This document shows, one piece after another, positions 50,095 to 59,860 of a DNA stretch of 64,000 nucleotides. This DNA comes from Apostichopus japonicus. Taxonomy: Eukaryota; Echinodermata; Holothuroidea; Aspidochirotida; Stichopodidae. Position 1 is the first letter of the stretch. Every line of letters starts with the position of its first letter. The stretch covers positions 14,039,764 through 14,103,763 of the forward strand of contig NC_092583.1 in NCBI RefSeq assembly GCF_037975245.1. Direction: 5' to 3'. The notes beneath the pieces are model-generated. The model did no database searches and was not told the origin of the DNA. It saw only the letters and a list, made by a program, of their open reading frames with translations. The position numbers and the translations under genes are program-made.

Positions 50095-51902
50095 TCATAC
50101 AATTTTTATATATTACTTTCACTTCATTTTCCCTATTTTGCACGATTTGGTCAAAGTATCTATATTGGTGAAAGCATGGAGGTCTGTTTTTACCTCCATG
50201 GTGAAAGTAAGGCATGTAGCTTGCGCCATGCCACAGACGGTCGTGCGCCCCTCCCCCCCCCCCCACATATCTGTGCTGTCGGGAAAACAGGACACGGCGC
50301 ACATTGGATATTCGGGGTCGGACTAGCTAAAACAATTTTCACAGCAATGATCTCTATGCGGGCGTGTTTCTGTCTCTACAAGCGTGCAATTCTTCCACCA
50401 TGACCGAACATTGGTATGAATCCCTCCCCTCCCCTTCTAATTTCTAGTTTTCTCTACTTCGACACCTTCTGTAAGTATATCGTCTTCAACTGAGTCGACT
50501 GGAGGCAGTATAGACTGCAAAAGGGATCAGTTTATATTGTACGCTTATAAATCATAATATCATAGACAAGGGATCAGTTTAAATTGTACGCACATAACTC
50601 ATAGCGGGATTCCATATAACCCATGACAACAGAAGCGCTCCTGACCTTACATAGCTGGGAACCCATCAATGGTGTCTCCAAGTTAACCTGAAAGAATGGG
50701 AATTCAATGACCCTTTTATGCAGGAGGGAGTTGTTGTTTCAAGAGCTTAACACAGTCAAGACTAAACCTACAAACATACCACCGGTTACGCATTAAAGTA
50801 AATCACAAATTAAAAATTTATTCTGTTCGATAAAACTCAACGTTATAGATGAAAATGATGTGACTGTCATACTAAATTGAAACCCTGCATAAAACATTAC
50901 CATGTAAGGAAGCTGACAAAAAAAAGGTTTCTTCCAGAAGAAAGTGGAAAAAAACTTATATGACTCGTTTCCTATTTGTAAAGAAAAAGGACACTGGGCA
51001 AAAAACAAACAAACAAACGTACACAAAAACTGGACATTTGTTCGATCCGTCCAAGTTTTAAATGTAAATCATCAACTAATTTTTGTATGATATCATATTG
51101 GACAGCTAAACATAGATTGGCCTCTTTGTCAACTCCTGATACAATCTTTTTAATCTTAAGTCTAATCTACAACGCCAGTCTGTCTACTTCTTTCCCTTCC
51201 TCCGAGTAAACAATAATGAAATTTGGGGGTAGGCAGTGCCATAATCTGACATTATATACTAGTAATACTACTGTACATGTGAGTGAAACTATACACATTT
51301 TATATAGGCAATTCCCGTCATCGTTTATTTGATTTGTATGAAACTTTGGTCTTCCTTAGTTCAGTCGATGATACGAATATAGTTTCTTTTTTAAAAAAGA
51401 AAGAAAAAAAAATGGGTTTGAAGTCTAGTTTGGTTCTTGGACCAATTTGGATTGCTTTCTGTTCGCGTGCTTTGGTTCAATCGAAACTTTATATATAGAT
51501 AGAAGTCTTATTTTTTTTTGTTTTTTTGTAGGCAATAGTTTATTCCCAATGTTTTGGTTAATTAGAATTTTAGATTATGCATGACAGTAATACATCATTG
51601 TTCTTAGTAGAACCAAGTTCATGTTCAAACTCTGTGGGGTTTTAGTTCTTATAGACTTGTCATTGTAATTTACAAATATTACAGTATGACATTCTTCAGA
51701 CTTATTTTCCTCCATTTTTTCATGATGGAAGTAACCCGACCACCCTGCCTATAAAAGATAGAAATATAACATATAAATATAACAAATAAACTTTGTTGAA
51801 CTTACGTTGTTCTCTTCTCACTAAAGTAATGGTGGTTATGATGACACTGAAGAAGACTAAAAGCATTAAAATCAGCAATCGTGTGAAAACAGGTTGAGCC
51901 AT
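22555..51902 (-). CDS. Golgi carbohydrate sulfotransferase, CHST8-14 type, three exons
   Basis: The product transfers sulfate from PAPS to a glycan, as expected of HNK-1/chondroitin-4-O-type enzymes (Sulfotransfer_2 family). Coding exons on the minus strand are 51902-51806, 27036-26918 and 23445-22555; phases fit (C|AG, then phase 0), giving 368 residues, a normal length for CHST10/11-like enzymes. Residues 9-27 form a type II membrane anchor after a short cytosolic tail, and 33-90 are a variable stem. The 5' PAPS-binding loop IPKAGCTNWKRVL is near 133-145 and the 3' loop FVRNPFVRLLSAYRDK near 194-209. Cysteines and several N-x-S/T sites fit a lumenal domain. Catalytic exon: certain; middle exon: likely; distant anchor exon joined by phase, topology and content. 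Whether it acts on chondroitin, dermatan or another glycan cannot be told from sequence. Confidence 0.8.
23560..24515. repeat. Diverged tandem repeat rich in TGACCCCAAATGACC-type words
   Basis: Units of roughly 200-300 bp repeat a pattern of GACC...AAATGACCTTT, a CCTCCACC-type word and GGTTCTTGTACTCA. The block ends with a CA-rich stretch (24426-24465) and the imperfect hairpin GGTTACCTGCC...GGCAAGTAACC near 24474-24502. The same kind of terminal hairpin closes the repeat at 34 kb, so this is probably the 3' part of one dispersed element family, in intron 2 of the sulfotransferase gene. Confidence 0.65.
25067..25178. repeat. 24-bp C-rich minisatellite
   Basis: Four to five tandem units of the form CCCCCTTATCCCCTATATCC plus CAGA. 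Because 24 is a multiple of 3 it stays open in frame and creates artefactual Pro/Tyr-rich ORFs. The complementary strand has four or more runs of G4-G5 at short spacing, compatible with G-quadruplex formation. Confidence 0.9.
26156..26168. repeat. Poly-C tract
   Basis: Thirteen C in a row in intron 2 of the sulfotransferase gene. Confidence 0.9.
26918..27036 (-). CDS. Sulfotransferase stem exon
   Basis: Acceptor GTCATTTCAG and donor GAG|GTGAGA bound a 119-nt exon that is open in one frame. It encodes a polar, low-conservation stretch (AEYSTNDDGVLGHSTTAKLS, then DKRKQKFGALDFSTE), as expected for a stem region. Its 3' phase 0 matches the catalytic exon, and its 5' two-base overhang matches the membrane-anchor exon. 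Confidence 0.75.
28056..28300 (+). mobile_element. tRNA-derived SINE with ATAC tail
   Basis: The head resembles a tRNA: 5' GGAGTG pairs with CACTCC, box A is TAGCTCAGTAG (28063-28073) and box B GGTTCGACTC (28107-28116), spaced as in tRNA genes. An unrelated body of about 155 bp follows, with a palindromic TTGATAAGCCAATGAGGCTT region and a GCAGGAGGATCTAAT close, then an (ATAC)n tail. Box A, box B, a body and a simple tail define a SINE transcribed by Pol III and mobilised by a partner LINE. The anticodon arm is too degenerate to name the parent tRNA. Confidence 0.85.
28301..32255. other. Intron 1 of the sulfotransferase gene, no further gene recognised
   Basis: The longest open frame (30776-31393, 205 codons) shows no domain or compositional sign of being coding. 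No exon with compatible phases and family-like sequence was found. A small exon of 3n length cannot be excluded. Confidence 0.45.
33000..33013. repeat. Poly-C tract
   Basis: Fourteen C inside the long dispersed repeat. Confidence 0.9.
33938..33992. repeat. Interrupted (CA)n microsatellite
   Basis: Two CA runs are separated by CCATACATAC. Together they form the simple-sequence part just before the terminal hairpin of the dispersed repeat. Confidence 0.92.
34041..40900. other. Intronic stretch, no gene recognised
   Basis: It lies in the large first intron of the sulfotransferase gene. It contains a poly-C tract at 35094-35107, a GAAA/GACA microsatellite near 36590-36620, and G-rich patches near 38465-38530. 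ORFs are short and featureless. Confidence 0.5.
40968..41451. mobile_element. Inverted-repeat (foldback-like) region with tandem arms
   Basis: The segment 40968-41015 is repeated in inverted orientation at 41404-41451 with about 85 percent identity and shares GCTCTGATTGG. The left arm is itself one of three or more degenerate units of about 70-80 bp between 40905 and 41165, each with CTCTGATTGGAAGAA followed by a CGACATA...TATGTCG palindrome. A 36-bp AT run (41359-41395) lies next to the right arm. No target duplication was identified. Confidence 0.65.
41359..41395. repeat. (AT)n microsatellite
   Basis: About 36 bp of alternating AT within the inverted-repeat region. Confidence 0.93.
42390..42401. 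repeat. Poly-C tract
   Basis: Twelve C in a row in a G/C-skewed patch (42355-42420). Confidence 0.9.
42669..43014 (+). mobile_element. TTAA-flanked MITE, copy 3
   Basis: A 346-bp copy, same orientation as copies 1 and 2, with AGGGAGTGAAGACTCGCGC and AGGCATTGAAGACTCGCCCC ends inside TTAA. It is the shortest copy because it lacks the subterminal GGCGGCACGCGG-type segment near its right end. Confidence 0.9.
44385..44750 (-). mobile_element. TTAA-flanked MITE, copy 4, inverted, with poly-C expansion
   Basis: A 366-bp copy in opposite orientation to the other three, lying only 1.4 kb from copy 3, with TTAA on both sides. Where the other copies have CTCGCCCCAAACC-like sequence, this copy has a run of 16 C (44403-44418). 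ORFs across it are artefacts of the element. Confidence 0.9.
44751..46850. other. Intronic stretch, no gene recognised
   Basis: Duplicated GGTT(G)(C/T)ATGTGTTAGAAG words occur near 44952-44995. A hydrophobic open frame on the minus strand (45195-45413) has no convincing exon context. A C-rich patch lies near 46379-46400. Confidence 0.45.
46864..46908. mobile_element. Tiny hairpin insertion with target duplication, second instance
   Basis: A 30-bp hairpin (GGAGTTGTTAT, GG, ATAACAACTTCC, with short flanks) is bounded by GGTCTGA on both sides. The core is closely related to the hairpin inserted in MITE copy 2 at 17.2 kb, so these are two insertions of the same tiny sequence at unrelated sites. 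Confidence 0.65.
47385..48300 (+). repeat. Long dispersed repeat, copy B
   Basis: It starts AACCAGAAAGCCAGTTGGCT and shares with copy A the blocks CCTTGCCATATA, ACCATCCCTTT...TAATAATT.TCATTAATGAATGA, TTTAAAC..CTGTGAA and CAAAGTCATCTAG-like sequence. Later parts carry TGACCTTTGACC-type words, ending near GACAGACGGACGAACGGACAG. It is shorter than copy A, which has about 250 bp extra near its start. Confidence 0.65.
48301..51700. other. Intronic stretch with microsatellites, no gene recognised
   Basis: It contains an AT run at 50069-50094, a poly-C tract at 50253-50264 and a 47-bp tandem duplication at 50521-50606. No exon or RNA gene was recognised. Confidence 0.5.
50521..50606. repeat. 47-bp tandem duplication
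   Basis: AAGGGATCAGTTTATATTG at 50521 recurs, with one change, at 50568, followed by TACGC in both cases. Confidence 0.8.
51806..51902 (-). CDS. Sulfotransferase membrane-anchor exon (start codon)
   Basis: It encodes MAQPVFTRLL, then the hydrophobic ILMLLVFFSVIITTITLV, then RREQ, ending in a strong donor C|GTAAGT. A short basic N-terminus followed by one membrane segment is the classic start of a Golgi type II sulfotransferase. Its one-base overhang completes a Gln codon with the exon at 27036. Another gene's first exon cannot be excluded, because the intron would be 24,769 bp. Confidence 0.65.
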
Positions 51903-54180
51903 TCTTCAGCGTCCCCCTCTGCCAGTGAGAACTGTCCACTTCGAAATGTCGCTTATCTTCAAGACCGTATGCCGTCACTGTACCCGTGTGACAACAAAAA
52001 ATAGTACCTGGTCACGTGACGATCATACTTATCACGGATGCCGAAAAAACAAAAGCAAACAAAGACAGAATATCAATTTTGCATTAAATCTTCGCAAGAT
52101 TAATAACGAGGCTATAACGTATATGTGACGAATTAATTTGCTACAACATGATATTTCCTACACATTGTAGCCTTCCTCCATGGTTATCTACATGTTAATG
52201 CGTTCATCTTCCTTATAGTGAATAGTATAAAGCAAGCATATATATAAATCGTACCTCGGTCGAAGTAAAGTTGCGGGTATATATATTCCGTATCTTATAG
52301 GTGTACCTGATAAAAACAGTTTTGGGTAACCCAATCGTTTCGTTGTGTGTTCTACCTTCTTTCTTTCTTTAATATGAATCACTCAAATTTTTCCAAATTT
52401 TTCCACTGGTTTATAGTTTATGATAGTAAAGTGACTGTTCTATGACTTCCTTAGTCTTAGTTCAGAGAACTGTTACCCACTGAAACCACAAAAAGGCGTA
52501 CCAACATATGAGCTTCACAATGGCTTGTTAGATTTGCAATGTATTCACGTCCTTATCATAATACGGTCACAAACAGGGATATATACAGGAAGCTTGTACT
52601 GGAAAAGTAATTCGCTCTTGACTCTTGTCTCCATACACAATCATGTGCGACCCCTCAGTTTCGTTTATCATAGGTGCCAAATGATAACGGAATCCGTATA
52701 CTGACTACAGGCCAGTGTGGGACTGTAACGTATGACCACAATTAGCGATGAAATCAGAAAAACTTAAACAGAGAAGATATAATGCGGCCCTTCTCATTTA
52801 TGCAAGGGATTTAAATTCTGCCAGTCACCAACACAGTGCCAACCATATAAATTATCCTCATTGCAGTCTCTCACCTTGTAGAATACAGAGTTAGTATGTA
52901 ACCAATATGTAACCTTCTTATTTGCGATGAGTCTACGAAAAAAACAGCGATGCTGTAATTATAAAGTTGTCAAACTCTCTCACCTTGGTATATAATATCG
53001 ACGAAATAACATATCGTAGTTGCGGAGACTCACAACACTGTCTCCAAATGACAACTTAGACCTCTAGTCAATTTGAAGAATGATTCAACTAAAATATAGT
53101 GCGGTTATCTTGTAATATCATTGAAGAAACTCAACACCATCCCCTCCTTACTTTGATAACGCTGTGAATTGGATGTCATGATAATATGGCTGGTAGCGAG
53201 GCCAGAACAAAATAAGAACACATCATGCACGAGAACGATGTACTTTTTGGAACAGAAACAAGCTCGTAGTTAGCATGTATGCAAGCTTGGTGGTTACCAG
53301 CAGTTCTGAATCAGTGATTCCAGAAGTTCCTTCTAATTAATTCTGCACTAACTCACTGGCTGTGAGAAAATGCTAAATTAAAACGACTTGTACTCACAGA
53401 TATATTTTAATATACTGGACGTATGATGATCCTTCGTAACGGGTTATCTCAAGATAAAACTGGTCTCCGATCGATGGGTATAGCTTGAACTTGTTCAATT
53501 CCGACACGAAATGAGGTCATAATCATTTTTAACAAAGCCGTCGCAGCACCCAAAAAATATTTCACGGAAAACGAAACACAAAAGTCGTTGAAAGTTCCAA
53601 CAGCCCCTGTCTGACCAATGTACTACACCATTAACCGTAACCATGAACTGAAATAAATATACTCGTCGCGTCTTGATGTTATTATCAGCTGTCGGGTTCT
53701 ATACCTCCTTGTGTCACTACCGAGCAATACCCTGTACATATACACACGTGCACGTAGAATCCGTTGTCACATATATAAATACTATCGTTGGATTTACCGA
53801 GTGCGTGTATATATATACCATACACACTGACTATGCCCTGGGCAATCTCATATTTCAACGCTTACAACACAGTTTCCTGATTTGCGCTGACGAGGGCACC
53901 CTGTGTTCTAAACAGAAAGCTTATATCCTTGTAATTACGACAGGGAGCTCACACGCGGGGGAAAATTGTGTAAATGATGGCCAATCATATTTCATACCAT
54001 AGGTAATATTTTGTTGATCCTGCTTTGAGGAGGGCAAAAGCTAGACTGTGGTTACAGCATGCAACGGTATTTAGTAATATGTCATGATTTGCATCCCAAG
54101 TACGAGGTCTTTCAACAGAGTGTAAATAGTGTATGATGACATTATACGGTTCTTAAACTTTGTTAAAACAAGACAAACGT
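51903..54180. other. 5' flank of the sulfotransferase gene, no gene recognised
   Basis: No TATA box or other motif could be tied to the start at 51902. On the minus strand a possible acceptor (TTCTCACTGGCAG) lies just upstream of the ATG, so the 5' UTR may be spliced and the promoter may lie farther away, possibly outside the window. Confidence 0.4.
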
Positions 54181-54856
54181 GGACAGGTATGACGAGGGGT
54201 GGGGTGAAGGGGAGAGGATTGTCAGGGGGAAAACACTGACTGAACTCGGGTCAATAAGGGGAAGTTTGACGAAGACACGGAAAAATATGGGTTAGAAAAT
54301 GTGTGAGTGATAAGGACGATTTGCTTTACGATGAAACTTCCTAGTTTTTTCTTCTTTTCCCCCCTCTCTCGGTGAGTGTGGGTATATTAGGGTTGGGTGG
54401 GGGGGGGGAGGAGGGGTAGCATAAGGGACTGCTCAAGTAGGGATCTTTATGGAAAGAGGATTTCAGTTATTCTGAAATTATGAAGTCGGTCATGTGCCGG
54501 AACATTAATATTATTTTTAGAACTTTATTGACTTTTGTGTTGTTTTAAGGATCTTAACAGTCGGTCATTAATTGAACTTTTCGCGAATGAATGGTTACTT
54601 AGCGGGGAAAGAACACTGTACTGTACCCGGGTCAATATTGGGAAGTTTGAAGAAGACACGGACAAAATTAATATGGGTTAGAAAATATGTGTTCACACGC
54701 TGATTATATACGCAAGGGAAGAAGAAGAGTGCAAAATAGGTGGGGTTGGGGGGGTCACGATCGTCCCGGGTCACTGATCGTGGCTCTCAATTAGATCACT
54801 TATGATATTTTCAACTGTCTGGATTCCATGTATGGCGGGTGACAACGGAACGATGA

Positions 54857-54868
54857 GGGGGGGGGGGG
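54857..54868. repeat. Poly-G tract
   Basis: Twelve G in a row, within the duplicated G-rich region. Confidence 0.9.
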
Positions 54869-55043
54869 TGGGAGGTTAAATGGGGGAGGACAGCATTTCA
54901 GTGGGAGAAAGATTTTGTGCCCTAGTGCTGCCAGTAAATCGTCACATTGAGAGTGACAAGGACGATTAACTTTACGATGAAACTTCCTCGTTTTTTCTTC
55001 TTTTTTCTCTCTCCACCTCTCTCTCTCTCTCTCTCGGTGCGGG

Positions 55044-55137
55044 TATTTTTTGGGGGAGGGGGTATTTTTTGGGGAGGGGGTATTTTTGGGGAGGGGGTAT
55101 TTTTGGGGGAGGGGGTATTTTTTGGGGGGAGGGGTGG
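55044..55137. repeat. G-rich minisatellite, about 18-20 bp unit
   Basis: Five or so units of GGGGAGGGGGTATTTTT with slight length variation. Runs of four to six G recur many times on one strand, so stable G-quadruplexes are expected. The Pro/Lys-rich and Gly-rich ORFs that cross it are by-products. Confidence 0.93.
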
Positions 55138-55313
55138 GCGTGGTGGGCGTGGAGGGTGGCATAAGGTATTGCTCAAGCAGGGATCTTTATAGAAAGAGGA
55201 TTGCATTGCAGAAACATAACACGTTTGAAATTATGCAATCGGTCATGTGCCGGAACATTAATATTATTTTAGCTTTTGCGTTGTTCTAAAGATCTGAGCA
55301 GTCTGACATTGTA

Positions 55314-55707
55314 CAGTGGTGGAGCGTCCATACAGTCAGGGGGCGGATGCCCCCCCCCCCCCCCGACGGACTCAAATGGACTGCTGGCGCCCTTTTCAGC
55401 TTTTTACCACTTTTTACTTATTCGCGATTATTGACATTTTTACTGCGCTCTCATCTACCTATTGACATTTTCCACATTTTTTTGGTGTAATTTTCTGACA
55501 AAATGCTCTAACGGCTATTTATTCTTCGTTTATCTGCAAATTAGCAAGGGCCGGAAAGGGTCATTTCCGGCGATCTAGGGAGTATCTTTACTCAAAATAA
55601 ATCTGTACGCTCCGCGTCAACCAATGGCGCTCCGCTTAAATAGTGTCGAAAGCGCCCCTACAGACCATTCTCGCCGCCACTGACCAATACCCGTGGCTCC
55701 GCCACTG
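55314..55707. mobile_element. hAT-like MITE, 394 bp
   Basis: The inverted ends are CAGTGGTGGAGCG and, from the right, CAGTGGCGGAGCC, a typical hAT terminus. The flanks ACATTGTA (55306-55313) and ACATTGAA (55708-55715) are an 8-bp target duplication with one later change. The interior has a run of 15 C at 55350-55364. No transposase is present. Confidence 0.88.
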
Positions 55708-57735
55708 ACATTGAATGGTCACTTTTCGAAGCTGAAAGTGTTATAGAGTGCACATATACGCAGTTTATGTCTAAATTCATCCTATAACTTCTACCAAATG
55801 CTCCAATAGTCAGTTTTGGATGTAATTAATTGTAACACGAAGCCCCGGGATCAATTAGGGGGCGTGGGAAATTGGGAATATGCATTTTTCTTTTTAGATA
55901 TATACTTCAGTGTAAACGAGGACCTCAAAGGGGTCGACCGGGCTCTATACACCATAGTTTGCTAAGAATTGTGCCAAGTTATAATTAAACGCAAAATGCA
56001 ACATCATGTTTTATAGATCGGCTGTTTGTATTCCAACGGTAACACCCCTACCCGGTCGCGACCCCCCCCCCCCCCCATTAGGTTTGCAATTATGTGTAAA
56101 TAGTCGTTCATGATTGGTCGGAAAGGATACCGGTACGCCATTACCATTGAGACCTTCACTTCGCAGTTTCCAAAATGTTTAATCCTATAAGAACGGTGTT
56201 TATTCAATTGTTTCCTCTATATATAAATATTTACCCCAATGGAGATATATATAATTCAACAGAAACGTTGTGTAAATTAAGCCTTGATTATTCGCGTATC
56301 ATTTTCCAAATTTAGACAGGAAATCCAGACTAACTAGAGGCCTCCCACTCTAGTTGCAATTCACTCACGTATGGTACCGATACAAACTACTGCTTTAATG
56401 TTTTGTTGCGTATATTCATTCAAGACTCGTGAACTCGCATCGTGAAGTTGATTTTAGTGTACCCGTTCCACGAAACGAATTCCGATTTCAATAAAACGGC
56501 TCACGAATTTTGCATAACGGAAACACGAACCCAATGGAACGTAGCGTATGTATCATAAGTAAGGTCAACATGTGATCCAAGCATTAAAAGTTACGTTAGG
56601 GCGTTTGGATGGAAACTCCGTAACTAGACTTAACTAAGTATAAAAAGTCAATAAACCACAAAAATTAAGCACTTAATTTTTTTGAGTGACGTCAATGAAC
56701 TCATTAAAGTTTTGACATTTTATGGTATGAACCTTATCATACTTCTGACTGGGTGTATGTCTAAGTTCCAATTTCCAAGCGATGGTCATTATTGATGCTG
56801 ATGTCACGAGCAATCTGATTGGCTGAAAACTCCCTAATTGCAAACCTGTGTGGGAAGAAAAATTCGCTACCCGGTCATGTGCCCCCCCCCCCACCCCGTA
56901 ATGTAAGTTGTACCAAATGTAATGATAATTGGTGGTAGTTAGCAAGTGGCACAGCTTTTTTCACACTATGAAAAAGTTAATTACTTTGGGAAATATATAT
57001 ACACAATCACTTCTAGAACACTTTCATATGTGTAATCCTTTATTAGTTTAGCCTAGTTTGCATATAAAGATCTGGTTGGAATTGATTGTTGTCAAAAAAG
57101 TTCAAGCGATACCATTCCATCATACCGCTTTGTGGGAACATTGCAGTAGTGCCAGCATGAGAACAATATCACGAAACCGTATAACCGATGTGAACAAAAC
57201 ACTCAGGGGAAACATTCAATAATTAAAATAATTTTCACAAGTCATTATGAACTATGACGAGTATACGTCTTTATCCTCAATCAAATAATAATGGCGTGGT
57301 TTGGTGACATCTTCAAGTTGGCGCGACCCTTACTAAGACTCGTAAAAATGAAAGTATGAAAACCTCGCAGTTGGTGAAATGCCCTTGAACGTTATTTCTT
57401 ATCAATCTTTAGAGCTGTCAGGTCCGGGGGAGCTGTAGTACTTCCAACGAGGCCATTGTGAGATCTAACCACCAATTACCGATGAAGATGATAAATTGAC
57501 ATCGCCTCGCGACAGATCGGTATGTTTATTAGTCTTCTCTTTTGCAGGGTTAAGTTCATATATCCTCATGAAATGAGCTAAAAACGTACAGACTATATAT
57601 ATATACCTAAATAATATTGCAATTGCGCTGGTCACAACCTCGGAAGGGAAAGTGGCTGTGGGTTTGGTGGGTGGTGGGCTGTGGGGGAGTGGGCTGTGGG
57701 TGGTGGAAATAATTACCACTTGAATTGGGAAATTG

Positions 57736-57776
<41 letters not shown>

Positions 57777-58820
57777 AAACCCTATTTAATGTTTTGGTAC
57801 TGTCTTAAGCTCACTCATACGCCTCCACCCCCCCCCCCCCAACCCCGCCCTGCAGCCCTTAGTTGCATGAGCACAAGTAATAGGTGAGTGTGCAAATATG
57901 ATGCAATGTAGGCTACCGTAGTATATTTTCATTTCAAATTGAAGTTATATATACACACATGCTCCAACTAGCATTATCATATATAGTATCCGAAGGCTGA
58001 ATGAATAAAATATAAGCTACATTTCTTTCCAGCGTTCTCCAAACTATCAAAATTTGATTCTTTAAGAGGCACGAAAGTTGTCAACCGAATCAATGAGATC
58101 GGTATCATTTCAAATCAGACGTGAATTAATCTAAGTTAAAATATTATACACATACACTCATATACGAATAAAAACACGGACTCATCCACCTATTTGTTCT
58201 TTCTTATAATATAGTGTAAAATTACATACCCTAATTGAAAAACAAAGTATTCTATTTTCGAGTCAGACTCTTGCCGCCAAAAATAAAGGCCTATATATAA
58301 GACAACTCCTATCAGCGGTTGATGCATATTTACGACACAGTTTTCATGTTTTGATGGTCCCCCAGGCAATGCGGACTATCGTTGTTATTCCACCTTCACC
58401 ATAATTGTGGTTATCCAACGAATCTAATGCGTTATTCTGTAACGCCCTAAGGCCATATATATGCTCATTACGGTTCAGAGAAAAATATAAAATTTACATA
58501 TTTTCTTTATGATTTTCTTTGACTTCAAAGAAGATGAGTGGCTTCGAGAATGATCATTTGTGATAAAGTTCCCTTTTCCCCCAACTGATCTGAAGTGTTT
58601 TGCCCACTGTTGTTAGTCAATATATATGAAGAGGGGGTACACGTGGTTTTCTATCAAATTCTACGCGAGTTAAATGAGCGGAAACTCCATCTTGAAAGAG
58701 GTGTATGCTGGGACGGATGGGGTGCGGGTAAGGAGTCTTTGTGAAACAACTAATATTGCATTTCTCGAAATTTGCTCAATTCTGTTATTGAAATGATGAA
58801 TCAAGTGTATGCATCAAGTG
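55708..58820. other. Non-coding stretch, no gene recognised
   Basis: Contains poly-C tracts at 56062-56076 and 57828-57840, a C-rich patch at 56881-56898, and an AT microsatellite at 57738-57773. No exon or RNA gene was recognised on either strand. Confidence 0.5.
57738..57773. repeat. (AT)n microsatellite
   Basis: About 36 bp of alternating TA. Confidence 0.93.
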
Positions 58821-58826
58821 CATTTC

Positions 58827-59197
58827 CAGTGGCGTCGCCAGAGGGGAGGAGGATGGGGCCGTGCCCCCTGGTGCCCCAAATGAAAGTTGCCATGTCCAAA
58901 CATAAAGGCTTAAGGCAGGAAAATACACAGCTTTCTAATTGTACTGACTATAATTTCCTTACGTCTATCTCTAAAACTCTGCTGATTTGTACGGTAGTTG
59001 ATGTAAGTTTCGGACTTGAAATGACGAGAAACTCAATGTTTCAGAGGGTTTCTCCCCCCCTTGACCCCCACCAGGGTCCATATGGCGGGCCTCTGCAACC
59101 CACGCCGACATGGCTTCTTGCTCCGACGCCAGTTGGCACCTCCCCCCAATGTTGCTCCCCACCCTCAGCACTTGCAATTTTTATGGCCACGCCACTT
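58827..59197. mobile_element. Possible hAT-like remnant
   Basis: The left edge CAGTGGCGTCGCCAGA and the right edge (read inward) AGTGGCGTGGCCATAAA look like hAT termini. The flanks share only CATT, so an 8-bp duplication is not convincing. The interior is rich in CCCCC/GGGG words, and the ORFs crossing it have no protein features. Confidence 0.4.
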
Positions 59198-59668
59198 CAT
59201 TGAAGCATATTTACGTGTGGCAGAGGGGCGTGTATATAAAAGATCTTTCATTTTGCGCTAAATATGATTTCGATGTGAAGGTTGGCAGCATATTCTTCCA
59301 AAGAGCGAGTCAGAGCAGAATTAATTTACTAAATGCGCCTCCCATCTTTTTAAGGATTGCCTTGAAATACAAATATCTTGAAATCACTGTTGTTTTGTGG
59401 TCCAAGTGTTCTTGGTCAAAATTGTCTTACGTCGTTGCTATCAATTCCTTGATCTGAACACACACCTTTCAATTGTGTGCCTACCTTTATTCGCGTGTAA
59501 TACCGATGCGCTTACGTGCAAATGGCATGATTTTTGAGAACTTGTTTTCCTTCGTCGGTTTTGTAAAGCACATTGTGTTGAAATACAAATATTCTGATAT
59601 TATAATCACTATAGCAACATCTACGATATTAAGAGGATATGATTTATTTGACATTCTAACTTTTATAT

Positions 59669-59860
59669 ACTTTTTAAGAAAAAGTCGCCCAGGAAAGAAC
59701 CTGGGCACGAAAACCAAACTACCAAACGACTGATCCGCTCTCAGCCCCAGTACCCTTGCATCGGGACTGTGACTGTGTGATCATCGTCAGGTGTGCATCA
59801 CCATTCCCGAAGGGAACAGATACTACACATGATCTTAGCCAAAAGGCCGAGAAGCGATGC
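59669..59860 (-). ncRNA. Retroposed RNA with a U2 snRNA 5' end (U2-headed SINE or chimera)
   Basis: From 59858 downward the minus strand reads as the 5' domain of U2 snRNA: ATCGCTTCTCGGCCTTTTGG (stem-loop I), then CTAAGATC, then the branch-point recognition stretch GTGTAGTATCTGTTC, about 45 nt with one change from vertebrate U2. After this, U2 homology stops: there is no U2 stem II or canonical Sm site (AUUUUUGG). Instead come small hairpins (TTCCC-TTC-GGGAA; GGTG-ATGCA-CACC), a weak Sm-like GGTTTTCG, and a perfect 7-bp terminal stem GCCCAGG/CCTGGGC (59687-59706). An 11-bp direct repeat AACTTTTATAT flanks the unit (59658-59668 and 59861-59871), showing insertion by retroposition. It may be a SINE with a U2-derived head or a template-switch chimera. 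It cannot act as a normal U2. Confidence 0.8.

Larger units (their letters stand above)
54233..55310. repeat. Tandem segmental duplication with G-rich expansions
   Basis: Three blocks recur in the same order: GGGTCAATA...GGGAAGTTTGA...GAAGACACGG (54250 and 54630), TTTACGATGAAACTTCCT (54326 and 54972) and CGGTCATGTGCCGGAACATT (54487 and 55240). The offsets grow from 381 to 646 to 753 bp, so the second unit has gained sequence twice. The G-rich minisatellite at 55044-55137 lies in the second unit where the first has a GTGGGGGGGGGAGG stretch. Confidence 0.85.

Noticed and set aside
49979..50403. Overlapping ORFs of 115-125 codons
   Set aside because: They start in an AT microsatellite and end through a poly-C tract; no protein features.
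54800..55206. Pro/Lys-rich and Arg/Glu-rich ORFs
   Set aside because: They translate the G-rich minisatellite and a CT microsatellite and carry no independent signal.
58772..59457. ORFs of 115-143 codons on the plus strand
   Set aside because: They overlap a hAT-like remnant, have no transposase motifs, and have C-rich low-complexity content.
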